Below, one piece after another: positions 1 to 6,668 of a DNA stretch of 17,954 nucleotides. The position numbers and the translations under genes are program-made. The stretch is from the NCBI GenBank assembly GCA_012840625.1, contig DUSB01000094.1:1-17954 (forward strand). Direction: 5' to 3'. Position 1 is the stretch's first letter; every line of letters begins with the position of its first letter. The DNA is from Syntrophomonadaceae bacterium (GTDB lineage Bacteria; Bacillota; Syntrophomonadia; Syntrophomonadales; Syntrophomonadaceae). The notes beneath the pieces are model-generated. The model was given only the letters and a program-made list of their open reading frames with translations, had not been told where the DNA came from and did no database searches.

Positions 1-62
1 CTTTCTCGACATTCAGGAGTGGCCAATGAAGTCCCTCCGAACTTCTGAACCAGGATTTTCAA
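1..62 (-). CDS. dapG: Aspartokinase, 5' end only (cut by left window edge)
   Basis: Only the first 20 codons are inside the window. Reading from a TTG start at 62, the peptide begins MKILVQKFGGTSLATPE. KFGGTS is the N-terminal nucleotide-binding signature of aspartokinases, which phosphorylate aspartate in the first step toward lysine, threonine, methionine and diaminopimelate. An AAGGTG ribosome binding site lies seven bases before the TTG, and the gene starts 14 bases after the asd stop, so the two are probably cotranscribed. The symbol dapG is inferred from the Bacillus order spoVFA-spoVFB-asd-dapG-dapA; lysC or another isozyme cannot be excluded because the ACT regulatory region is outside the window. 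Family assignment is firm despite the short length. Confidence 0.85.
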   Translation of the reverse strand, partial: MKILVQKFGGTSLATPECRE

Positions 63-76
63 TATTTAACACCTTC

Positions 77-1084
77 TTAATAAAGGTTTTTCTCTATGAC
101 CACTTCCGCAATTTGAAGTGAATTGGTAGCAGCGCCTTTACGGATTTGGTCAGCGGATATCCAGAAGGCAAGCCCCTGTTCAGTTGATATATCCTTGCGT
201 ATTCTGCCTACATAAACCTCATCACGATTAGAACTATATAAAGGCATAGGATATTTTTTGTTAGCAGGATCGTCCTGAACGATAATTCCAGGTGCCTGCG
301 AGAAGACCTGCCGTGCCTCTTCAACACTAATAGGTCGTTGTGTTTCCAGATTAATCGATTCTGAATGGCTCCTGAAAACTGGAACCCGTACCGCAGTAGG
401 TGCCACTTTCAATTCGGGAAGATGCATGATTTTACGGGTCTCCCATACCATTTTCATTTCCTCACGGGTATAGTCTTCTTCAACAAAGACGTCAATATGA
501 GGAATAAGATTAAAAGCAATGGGATAATCAAAAACTTCCGGTTGTACTTCTTTACCATCCAAAGCCGCCTGTGAATGAGCCTCTAATTCATAAATCCCGG
601 CTTTTCCAGCCCCGGATACTGCCTGGTAAGTGGAAACAATGACCCGTTTTAATCCTGCTGCTTGATGGATAGGATTAATAGCCACCACCAATAAGATGGT
701 AGAACAATTTGGGTTAGCGATAATACCTTTATGCTGAGCAATATCGTCGGCATTAACCTCTGGAACCACCAGAGGAACATCATCCTGTAGACGAAAAGCA
801 TAGCTATTATCAATCACTACACAATCATGTTGCCTAGCCAGGGGTGCCAGCATTTTACTTACTTCTGTTCCAGCTGCAAACATTGCAATATCTGCTTTTT
901 TAAACACTGCTTCATCCGCCGCCTGTACGACTAAATCCTCACCGCGAAATTTCACCCTGGTTCCAGCTTCTTTCGGATCAGCCAGACAGATTAATTCATC
1001 CACGGGAAACTGTCTTTCTTCCATGATTTTGAGCATTTCCTGCCCCACAGCCCCTGTAGCTCCAACTAATGCTAATTTAGCCAA
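77..1084 (-). CDS. asd: Aspartate-semialdehyde dehydrogenase
   Basis: Reduces aspartyl-4-phosphate to aspartate semialdehyde with NADPH, the branch-point step for lysine/diaminopimelate and for threonine/methionine. From the TTG at 1084 the protein is 335 residues, normal for the family. It has the N-terminal dinucleotide-binding loop GATGAVG (residues 8-14), the active-site cysteine in NPNCSTI (C127) and the conserved histidine in RSHSE (H240). The open frame extends 11 codons upstream to 1117, but the TTG at 1084 is preferred: an AGGAGG lies exactly eight bases before it and the family's conserved N-terminus begins there. The gene sits between dpaB and dapG, as in Bacillus. A candidate extended -10 promoter lies just upstream, so it may be expressed apart from the sporulation genes. 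Confidence 0.96.
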   Translation of the reverse strand: MAKLALVGATGAVGQEMLKIMEERQFPVDELICLADPKEAGTRVKFRGEDLVVQAADEAVFKKADIAMFAAGTEVSKMLAPLARQHDCVVIDNSYAFRLQDDVPLVVPEVNADDIAQHKGIIANPNCSTILLVVAINPIHQAAGLKRVIVSTYQAVSGAGKAGIYELEAHSQAALDGKEVQPEVFDYPIAFNLIPHIDVFVEEDYTREEMKMVWETRKIMHLPELKVAPTAVRVPVFRSHSESINLETQRPISVEEARQVFSQAPGIIVQDDPANKKYPMPLYSSNRDEVYVGRIRKDISTEQGLAFWISADQIRKGAATNSLQIAEVVIEKNLY

Positions 1085-1139
1085 AATAACTACCTCCTGC
1101 AAGAAATCGTATACCAAATAGTCTGTAATTTTTAGTAGT

Positions 1140-1169
1140 ATTGTATCACATTCATTTCTTCATAAACAA
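1140..1169 (-). promoter_or_regulatory. Candidate vegetative promoter for asd-dapG
   Basis: In the 88-base dpaB-asd gap the minus strand reads TGATACAAT (1148-1140), an extended -10 (TGn) followed by TACAAT, one mismatch from TATAAT. A weak -35, TTGTTT, lies at 1169-1164 with an 18-base spacer. The predicted transcript would begin about 45-50 bases before the asd TTG. This would allow asd and dapG to be expressed during growth, independently of dpaAB. The call is by motif only. Confidence 0.5.
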
Positions 1170-1172
1170 CGA

Positions 1173-1772
1173 TCAAGCCGGCCCTAAAAGTAATGGCTGA
1201 ATCTGTTGCCCTTTCATAGCCCATTCAATGGTATCGACAATAAGATCCATTTTGGCCACCAGTGAATTGCCTTTTTTGTAGGGATCATCCTGTTTGAAGG
1301 GAACAAAATAAATATTTTTCATATTGAGCAGTGCGCCTATGTTACGGGCATTAATACCCAGACCATCATTAGTAGATACAGCGATAATAACCGGTCTTTG
1401 ATTGCGCAGCTGGGCTTTAATAGCCATTAAGGCCGGTGTATCAACGATACCATTGGCCATTTTGGCGATGGTATTACCTGTAGCAGGCATAACTACCACT
1501 GCATCCAGCAGTTGCTGAGGTCCAATAGGCTCCGCCCCTACAATAGTGTTAATAATAGGATGATCACCAAGCTGCCTTAATTCATTTTTCAAATCTTCCA
1601 CTTTATAAAATCGATTATCCGTATCATTCACCGTAAAGGATAAAATGGGATATAGTATCCCCCCTTCTTCTTTAATCTTTCTTATTTGAGGTAATACATC
1701 CCCTATGGTACAATGGCTTCCCGTTAAAACTACGCCAATATTTTTTCCTGCCAGCCGCCGGACTTTCTGCAC
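1173..1772 (-). CDS. dpaB: Dipicolinate synthase subunit B
   Basis: Second subunit of the mother-cell enzyme that makes dipicolinic acid (pyridine-2,6-dicarboxylate) for the spore core; also called SpoVFB. It belongs to the flavoprotein (HFCD-like) fold family. The N-terminal region carries TGSHCT (residues 17-22), typical of SpoVFB, and a later PATGNTIAKMANGI segment matches the flavoprotein family pattern. The open frame begins at a GTG at 1796, overlapping the end of dpaA, but I prefer the GTG at 1772: an AGGGAGG lies eight bases upstream, immediately after the dpaA stop, and the resulting 199 residues match the usual length of about 200. Adjacent to dpaA, with which it works. Confidence 0.93.
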   Translation of the reverse strand: MQKVRRLAGKNIGVVLTGSHCTIGDVLPQIRKIKEEGGILYPILSFTVNDTDNRFYKVEDLKNELRQLGDHPIINTIVGAEPIGPQQLLDAVVVMPATGNTIAKMANGIVDTPALMAIKAQLRNQRPVIIAVSTNDGLGINARNIGALLNMKNIYFVPFKQDDPYKKGNSLVAKMDLIVDTIEWAMKGQQIQPLLLGPA

Positions 1773-1788
1773 CTTCTGCACCTCCCTG

Positions 1789-2703
1789 TTATCCACCGAG
1801 CATGTTTTTATCCAACCTGCTTATTTCTTTGATAATCAGCCTGGGGACAACATCTGCCAGGATATTACCCGCTGTCACTGGTGCTACCTTGCCAGGAAGC
1901 CCCGGAGCAAGTATGGCCTTCAATCCAAATGCATTGGCTGCTTCAAAGTCTGTACCGCCCGGCTGAGTTGCCAGGTCAATAATTACAATAGATGGATTGG
2001 CATATTTGAGAATATCGCGGTCTAAAACCATGGCCGGAACTGTATTAAAGACAATATCTATTTGATTCATAATCTCATGCAGGTCATCAAACCTAGCCTT
2101 TCTGCAGCCCATTTCCTGAGCTCGAGCCAGCTGTCCCTCGTTACGCGCAATCACCGTTACATTAGATCCAAGTGCTTTCAGGGTTCGGGCCAGGGTAATA
2201 CCCACCCTGCCAAAACCGATGATACAGGTTTGGCTGCCATGAATAGTAATGGGCGTCTCTTCCATAGCTATCTGTATAGCGCCTTCCGCGGTTGGAATCG
2301 AGTTCGGAATAGCAATTTCATCTAGCTCAATAATCTCTACCAGGTTAAGATTGAGTTTTTGTGCCCATTCCTTAAGAAAGGGGCGGGCAAACCCAATAAT
2401 GATTAATGCACCAGGTGATACACTACCCAGAACTGCTTCAGTCAAACGTATCTCCTGATCAGAATAAACCGCTCTGACAACTCCTTCTTCATTAGTACCC
2501 GGCAGCGGCAAAATGAGAACTTCAGCTCCTCGACAAGCGTCTTCTACATTATGAACCACAAATGCTCCATGACAGACCTTTTCTCTAGGAAAGCCAGCGG
2601 CAACTACTGTCGCTCCCATTTTAACCAGTTCTCCAACCAGAATCAGGTCACGATCATCGCCACCGATAACAGCTATCTTTATTCCCGATAGAACTGAACT
2701 CAA
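1789..2703 (-). CDS. dpaA: Dipicolinate synthase subunit A
   Basis: NAD(P)-dependent subunit of dipicolinate synthase (SpoVFA), expected in the mother cell during sporulation. It acts with DpaB on the product of dihydrodipicolinate synthase. The protein has about 304 residues, close to the usual 297. An N-terminal IAVIGGD segment is followed by the family's LPLPGTNEEG region, and a Rossmann dinucleotide-binding loop GFGRVG sits at about residues 163-168. Two starts are possible: GTG at 2706, only four bases after AGGAGG, or the adjacent TTG at 2703 with seven-base spacing; I favour the TTG. Its stop is followed directly by the dpaB ribosome binding site. A terminator separates it from the upstream dapB, so it likely has its own sporulation promoter. 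Confidence 0.95.
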   Translation of the reverse strand: MSSVLSGIKIAVIGGDDRDLILVGELVKMGATVVAAGFPREKVCHGAFVVHNVEDACRGAEVLILPLPGTNEEGVVRAVYSDQEIRLTEAVLGSVSPGALIIIGFARPFLKEWAQKLNLNLVEIIELDEIAIPNSIPTAEGAIQIAMEETPITIHGSQTCIIGFGRVGITLARTLKALGSNVTVIARNEGQLARAQEMGCRKARFDDLHEIMNQIDIVFNTVPAMVLDRDILKYANPSIVIIDLATQPGGTDFEAANAFGLKAILAPGLPGKVAPVTAGNILADVVPRLIIKEISRLDKNMLGG

Positions 2704-2743
2704 CACCAGCCCTCCTTAAGGTCATACTTTACTACCTGGGTTA

Positions 2744-2879
2744 TTAGCAATATATGTACTCCAGCTCAAAGTGGTGCTTGTCTTCTTCATCTTCAATCAA
2801 GTAGGAGGGATAACTAAATTCTTCCTCTCCCGCTGGTCAGGTGATAGGGTTTTTTCCCACCCATCGGCTCAGCAAACAT
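2744..2879 (-). pseudogene. Possible small broken reading frame upstream of dpaA
   Basis: Two short open stretches in different frames join plausibly. The first, from an ATG at 2879, reads MFAEPMGGKKPYHLTSG and then stops soon after. The second, open from 2836 to the TAA at 2746-2744, encodes a strongly acidic stretch including IEDEEDKHHFELEYIYC. A single-base change near the GGGAGAGG run at about 2825-2832 would fuse them into a product of about 44 residues. There is no good ribosome binding site before the ATG, and I recognise no family. It could be a gene remnant, a sequencing error in a real small gene, or chance. Confidence 0.2.
2748..2775 (-). promoter_or_regulatory. Sigma-K-like candidate promoter for dpaAB
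   Basis: The minus strand has AC (2775-2774), a 17-base spacer, then CATATATTG (2756-2748). The known sigma-K pattern is AC, about 16-17 bases, then CATAnnnTA; the last base differs here. Transcription would begin about 35-40 bases before the dpaA start. In Bacillus subtilis the spoVF genes are transcribed by sigma-K in the mother cell, so the location fits. The -10 motif overlaps the possible broken frame at 2744-2879. Motif-only evidence. Confidence 0.3.
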
Positions 2880-2885
2880 GCTGGT

Positions 2886-2920
2886 CAAACAAAAATGAGA
2901 GGGAAAAATTCCCTCTCATT
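2886..2920 (-). terminator. Intrinsic terminator after dapB
   Basis: A perfect 12-base-pair stem (2894-2905 with 2909-2920, AATGAGAGGGAA and its complement) with a three-base loop is followed on the minus strand by TTTTTGTTTG. It begins 16 bases beyond the dapB stop and separates dapB from dpaAB. On the plus strand the hairpin is not followed by T residues, so it works in one direction only. Confidence 0.9.
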
Positions 2921-2936
2921 CATACAAAATATTAAT

Positions 2937-3737
2937 CTATAAAAGCTGTTCCAATCCGTATACTAGGCCCTGCATTTGCGATATTTTCTTTATGGTTAAG
3001 ATCACCCCCGGCATAAAGCCGACCCGGTCATAAGAATCATGGCGAATACGTAAACTCTGCCCCACTCCGCCAAAAATAACCTCTTGATGAGCTACCAGAC
3101 CTGGCAAGCGCACACTATGTATATGGATTTGATCCACTTCCCCACCGCGTGCTCCCGCAATCTTCTCAAATTCCCTGGTATTTCGTACCGGCATCTGCTG
3201 GCGATTACTTTTTATCATTTCTGCGGTCTTAATAGCTGTACCTGATGGTGCGTCCATCTTTTGATCATGATGTAGTTCAATAATTTCAACATCCGGAAAA
3301 TATTGTGCCACCTCCTGAGATAGCTTCATCATCAGTACAGCTCCAATAGCAAAGTTAGGAATAACTGCTACGCCAACATTTTTCTCCATGGCCAGGCGTT
3401 CTAATTGTTTTAATTCCACCTCATTTAGACCACTGGTTCCAATAACACAGGTAATTTTATTCGCCAGGGCCATGCGGGCGTTGTTATAGACTGCCTGGGG
3501 GTTGGTGAAATCCACCAGGATATCTGGCTTGGTTCTCTCAATCAGTAAATCCAGATCGCTATCAACTGGAAGATCAATCTGCCTGATTCCGGTTAGATCA
3601 GAAAACTTCTCTCCATTGGCACGTATATCAACCAGCCCGACCAATTCCAGCTCATTATCCTGGTCAATAGCTTTTGCTGTCTCTATTCCCATTTTCCCAA
3701 GTGCACCTGCAATTACTACGCGAATGTCTTTTGTCAT
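2937..3737 (-). CDS. dapB: 4-hydroxy-tetrahydrodipicolinate reductase
   Basis: Reduces the dihydrodipicolinate synthase product to tetrahydrodipicolinate with NAD(P)H, on the way to diaminopimelate and lysine. It competes with DpaAB for the same intermediate. The protein has 266 residues, typical of the family. It has an N-terminal nucleotide-binding loop GALGKMG (residues 11-17) and the catalytic and substrate-binding region ELHHDQKMDAPSGTA (154-168), which contains the conserved histidines, lysine and DAPSGT. The frame is open upstream to 3794, but the ATG at 3737 is chosen because AGGAGG lies eight bases before it and the domain begins there. It forms a single-gene unit ending in a strong terminator, divergent from the stress-protein gene. 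Confidence 0.97.
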   Translation of the reverse strand: MTKDIRVVIAGALGKMGIETAKAIDQDNELELVGLVDIRANGEKFSDLTGIRQIDLPVDSDLDLLIERTKPDILVDFTNPQAVYNNARMALANKITCVIGTSGLNEVELKQLERLAMEKNVGVAVIPNFAIGAVLMMKLSQEVAQYFPDVEIIELHHDQKMDAPSGTAIKTAEMIKSNRQQMPVRNTREFEKIAGARGGEVDQIHIHSVRLPGLVAHQEVIFGGVGQSLRIRHDSYDRVGFMPGVILTIKKISQMQGLVYGLEQLL

Positions 3738-3909
3738 TTTGATAGCCTCCTTACCTATAACTGATAGTTTTATACATTTTAGTCTCTCCGTCAATAAGTG
3801 GGTTAGATTTAGCTAATAAGCAGCCTGCAATATCGATAAAAATATTTTGAATATCAAATTTATTGCGGTAAAATGATAGTATTCAAAAAGCTACGAAGGA
3901 GCGATAAAA
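3738..3909. other. Divergent intergenic region, dapB / universal stress gene
   Basis: This 172-base region holds the start signals of both genes. For dapB a TTGACG (3794-3789, minus) lies upstream of TATAAA (3774-3769), but the 14-base spacing is too short for a confident sigma-A promoter. No room or structure for a lysine riboswitch is apparent. The stress-gene promoter is listed separately. Confidence 0.4.
3847..3874 (+). promoter_or_regulatory. Candidate sigma-A promoter for the universal stress gene
   Basis: TTGAAT (3847-3852) and TAAAAT (3869-3874) are separated by 16 bases. They match the sigma-A -35 and -10 consensus at four and five of six positions. The -10 ends 35 bases before the start codon at 3910. 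Confidence 0.5.
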
Positions 3910-4344
3910 ATGAGCGCAACAATGTTTAAAAAAGCACTGGTGCCAATAAATGCATCAGATCTTTCACAGCGGGTAGTACGGATGGCTGCTGAATGTGTAC
4001 AAAAAGGTATGGTGGAAAAGCTTGTTCTGCTCAGCGTCTGGGAAGCTGATGAAATTGATTATACCAAACGCTCTTCCATCTCCAAGGAAAAAGAACTAAA
4101 AACACGGGCACGTGAAACCCTACAGCGCTATGAAGATTTCATGCGGGACCAAAATATTGAGGTGGAGACGATCCTCAAGGGAGGGGATCCTTCTACTGTA
4201 ATCATGGATACCATCGAAAAAGATGAATATGATCTAATCATTATGGGAAGCCGCCGTCTGAATAAAGTGCAGGAATTAGTGTTCGGCAGTGTTTCGGATC
4301 GCGTAACCAGGTTATCTGCTATCCCCGTACTAATTGTTAAATAG
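3910..4344 (+). CDS. Universal stress protein (UspA family)
   Basis: Small cytoplasmic alpha/beta protein of 144 residues, the normal single-domain Usp length. The N-terminal strand FKKALVPINASD matches the family's opening strand and aspartate loop. The C-terminal part has MGSRRLNKVQELVFGSVSDRV followed by IPVLIVK, the usual end of the fold. ATP-binding members carry G-2X-G-9X-G(S/T). Here the first and last glycines are present (G113, G126-S127) but the middle one is arginine (R116), so nucleotide binding is uncertain. AAGGAG lies eight bases before the ATG. It has its own promoter and a downstream hairpin, so it is probably monocistronic. The specific role is unknown. Confidence 0.92.
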   Translation: MSATMFKKALVPINASDLSQRVVRMAAECVQKGMVEKLVLLSVWEADEIDYTKRSSISKEKELKTRARETLQRYEDFMRDQNIEVETILKGGDPSTVIMDTIEKDEYDLIIMGSRRLNKVQELVFGSVSDRVTRLSAIPVLIVK

Positions 4345-4375
4345 ATTACTAAACTATTCAGGAAACCGTTTACAT

Positions 4376-4403
4376 AAATGCCGGACCAGGAAGTCCGGCA
4401 TTT
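4376..4403 (+). terminator. Hairpin after the universal stress gene
   Basis: An 11-base-pair perfect stem (4376-4386 with 4393-4403, AAATGCCGGAC and its complement) with a six-base loop lies 31 bases after the stop. The following bases, GTATTCTG, form a poor T-tract, though three T residues end the stem. It is likely the end of the usp transcript, with less certainty than a canonical terminator. Confidence 0.6.
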
Positions 4404-4512
4404 GTATTCTGAAAACATTTATACTACAGTACGGCCATATATCAAAGGGAGTCCAAGCCTATATATCCATCACGAAGTTTATCTTATTTCTTTGTAAGCT
4501 TTTCATCCTTCA

Positions 4513-4521
4513 TGATATACT
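4513..4521 (+). promoter_or_regulatory. Candidate extended -10 promoter for rqcH
   Basis: TGATATACT contains a TGn extension and TATACT (4516-4521), one mismatch from TATAAT. No convincing -35 is seen at 16-18 bases. The rest of the 4404-4549 gap shows no further structure. The rqcH ribosome binding site AAGGAGGG (4535-4542) follows shortly, which implies a very short leader. Confidence 0.4.
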
Positions 4522-4549
4522 TGGTGCGTAGAAGAAGGAGGGATGGCTG

Positions 4550-6352
4550 ATGCCCTTTGATGGACTTACTATTACAGCATTGAGTTATGAGCTTAATTCT
4601 CACCTAGTTGGCTCGCGTATTGATAAGATTCACCAGCCGGAAAAGGATGAACTTATTATCAATATGCGTGGATATAAAACGACTAATCGCTTGCTTATTT
4701 CAGCCAATGCCAGATGGGCTCGTATGCATCTTACCGAAGAAAAAAAAGAAAACCCGAGCCAGGCTCCCAATTTCTGTATGCTGTTGCGCAAACATTTGGA
4801 GGGCGGCAAGATAAAGTCCATTCAACAAAGTGGATTAGAAAGGATCGTACACATCCGGATTGAAGCCCTGAATGAATTCCGCGAATGGAAAGAAAAAATC
4901 CTGGTATGTGAGTTTATGGGAAAACATTCCAATATCATCCTGCTTGATCCTGAAAACAATACGATTATTGATGCTATCAAAAAATATGGCAGCGATATCA
5001 GTTCTTATCGGGAAGTACTACCTGGTAAAGAATATATCGTGCCACCACCGCAGGATAAGCTTGATATCCGAACAGCCGATTTTGCTGCCTTTGTGCAGAA
5101 AATGTGGGATCAGGAAGAGGATACCAGCATTTACAGGGCTTTGTTTGCCACCTGTACAGGCCTGAGCCCTTACAGTGCCAGAAACATCTGTCAACAGGCA
5201 GGTATTCCGCCTTTACGACCGATTGGTGAGAGCGGTGAATATGAGTTGAGCAGGCTATATGAAAAAACCAGAAATCTAGTCTTCGCTCTGCAATCAGGTG
5301 AATCTTCCCCTGCTATTCAGTGGAAAAAAAATGAGCCGTTTGAATTTACCCCTTATTTCCCTGCTATCGATAATCCAGAGATAAAGCTTTCAGAATATGA
5401 AAGTATGAATCTTGCCTGCAGTACTTATTACGAGAGCAAATTGCAGCAAATACGTTTTGAAGAGAAAAAACGCATTTTAACAAAAAAGGTAAAAAACAAG
5501 CTGGAGCGTGCCTATCGAAAGAAATTTTTACAGGAAGGAGATTTAGCCCGGGCCCAGGAAAGAAAAAAATATAAGGAATGGGGCGAGCTGCTGACTGCTT
5601 ATGCTCACCTATATAAAAAGGGTGATCTGGAAGCAAAAGTTTATGATTTTAATACCGGCGAGGAAATAACCCTGCCCCTGGATCCCCGCTATACTCCCAT
5701 TGAAAATGCCCAGCATTTTTTTAAACTCTACAATAAAGGTCGAGGAACCGAGCGCCATCTGCGCAAACGCATGCAGCAGAATCAGGCTGATATTCATTAT
5801 TTAGAATCTGTCTTGGTGGCGATTCAAGCAGCCCGGTCCATCACACCCATTCTGGAAATCACGGAGGAATTAGAAAAGGAAGGCTATATCAAGACCAAAA
5901 AAAAGAAGCCGGGCCAGCAAAAGAAGAAATCTTCACCACAGCGAAGTCGTCCCCATCGCTTTGTCTCTTCTGATGGTTTAGAAATACTGGTGGGGCGCAA
6001 CAACCGACAAAACGACTGGCTAACACTGCGGCATGCCAATCGAGAAGATCTCTGGCTGCATACCAGAGAAATCCCCGGAACCCATGTAATCGTCAAACTC
6101 CCTCCCACCATAAGCAGCATTGATGAGGTTCCAGATAAAACACTGCAGGAAGCAGCCGGATTGGCAGCTTATTTCAGCAAAGCGAGTGAAGCAAGCAAAG
6201 TACCGGTTGATTATACCTTTCGCAGCAATGTTCGCAAACCAGCCGGAGCCAGACCGGGGATGGTGATTTATGATAACCACTGGACCATTAATGTAAACCC
6301 CCGGGCAGCCGAAATCCAGGCACTGCTAGCACAAGAAGAAGCTGATCATTAG
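4550..6352 (+). CDS. rqcH: NFACT-family ribosome quality-control factor RqcH
   Basis: Bacterial homologue of Rqc2/NEMF, often annotated as fibronectin-binding protein FbpA. In Bacillus RqcH binds stalled 50S-peptidyl-tRNA complexes and recruits tRNA-Ala to add alanine tails that mark the chain for degradation. The 600-residue protein has the NFACT-N domain from residue 1 (MPFDGLTITALSYEL, then NFCMLLRKHLEGGKI). A charged helical, probably coiled-coil middle spans about 290-440. A lysine-rich linker at about 446-465 leads into the NFACT-R domain from 469 (RHANREDLWLHTREIPGTHV, then NVRKPAGARPGMV). The functional Asp-Arg pair of NFACT-N, numbered 97-98 in Bacillus RqcH, is Glu97-Arg98 here, a conservative change. 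AAGGAGGG lies seven bases before the ATG. Its stop overlaps that of the convergent gene at 6349-6654. Confidence 0.95.
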   Translation: MPFDGLTITALSYELNSHLVGSRIDKIHQPEKDELIINMRGYKTTNRLLISANARWARMHLTEEKKENPSQAPNFCMLLRKHLEGGKIKSIQQSGLERIVHIRIEALNEFREWKEKILVCEFMGKHSNIILLDPENNTIIDAIKKYGSDISSYREVLPGKEYIVPPPQDKLDIRTADFAAFVQKMWDQEEDTSIYRALFATCTGLSPYSARNICQQAGIPPLRPIGESGEYELSRLYEKTRNLVFALQSGESSPAIQWKKNEPFEFTPYFPAIDNPEIKLSEYESMNLACSTYYESKLQQIRFEEKKRILTKKVKNKLERAYRKKFLQEGDLARAQERKKYKEWGELLTAYAHLYKKGDLEAKVYDFNTGEEITLPLDPRYTPIENAQHFFKLYNKGRGTERHLRKRMQQNQADIHYLESVLVAIQAARSITPILEITEELEKEGYIKTKKKKPGQQKKKSSPQRSRPHRFVSSDGLEILVGRNNRQNDWLTLRHANREDLWLHTREIPGTHVIVKLPPTISSIDEVPDKTLQEAAGLAAYFSKASEASKVPVDYTFRSNVRKPAGARPGMVIYDNHWTINVNPRAAEIQALLAQEEADH

Positions 6353-6654
6353 TTATCATCCAGCACCTCTACGGATCCGTCGGGGTGCTGAATAAATTTT
6401 GTATCTGCTTCTAATATATAAATTTTATTATGGACGTGATCAACAGCGATGTCGCGGTTAATGAGCGTAGCCACCTCGTCTTCACGAATCAGCGTCCTGA
6501 TCTCAACCCCATTGTCATACAATTCAATATGTACCTTATCACCATTTGCTTTTTCCAGGGTATCCTCTACAAAACGACGATAGGGTTTGATAAACACATA
6601 ACGATAGCCGCCTTCAACAAATGGCATCTCCTGTCCATTTAAAGTTATTTTCAT
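6349..6654 (-). CDS. Hypothetical protein at the end of the pyr operon
   Basis: A 101-residue protein that I do not recognise. It is hydrophilic, has no cysteine, no signal peptide and no membrane segment, and ends in an acidic tail (VEVLDDN). The N-terminal half has alternating strand-like stretches around YRYVFIKPYRRFVED, and the second half has IYILEADTKFIQHPDG. It starts 14 bases after pyrE, with a ribosome binding site GAGAGGTGG overlapping the pyrE stop, so it is very likely translated from the pyrimidine transcript. Its TAA overlaps the TAG of the convergent rqcH by staggered bases, leaving no intergenic space. Coding status is supported by this tight spacing and sensible composition. 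A link to pyrimidine metabolism is only inferred from position. Confidence 0.8.
   Translation of the reverse strand: MKITLNGQEMPFVEGGYRYVFIKPYRRFVEDTLEKANGDKVHIELYDNGVEIRTLIREDEVATLINRDIAVDHVHNKIYILEADTKFIQHPDGSVEVLDDN
6361..6400 (+). terminator. Weak possible terminator after rqcH, inside the convergent gene
   Basis: CAGCACC (6361-6367) pairs with GGTGCTG (6384-6390) around a central palindrome ACGGATCCGT (6371-6380). On the plus strand it is followed by AATAAATTTTG, a poor T-tract. It begins eight bases after the rqcH stop, the right place for a terminator, but lies within the coding sequence of the opposite-strand gene. Confidence 0.25.
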
Positions 6655-6668
6655 GGTTTATCCACCTC

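Noticed and set aside
1085..1172. Lysine riboswitch or attenuator upstream of asd
   Set aside because: The gap is only 88 bases with no hairpin followed by a T-tract. Only a promoter-like motif is seen.
3502..3816. Plus-strand open frame opposite dapB and its upstream region
   Set aside because: It lies mostly antisense to the well-supported dapB, with no ribosome binding site or recognisable protein features.
3738..3909. Possible lysine riboswitch upstream of dapB
   Set aside because: The dapB leader is too short because of the divergent promoter, and none of the conserved multi-helix structure is visible.
4543..4560. Five-codon frame (MADAL) overlapping the rqcH start
   Set aside because: Its ATG directly follows the ribosome binding site with no spacing, whereas the rqcH ATG has seven bases. 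Not a credible minicistron.
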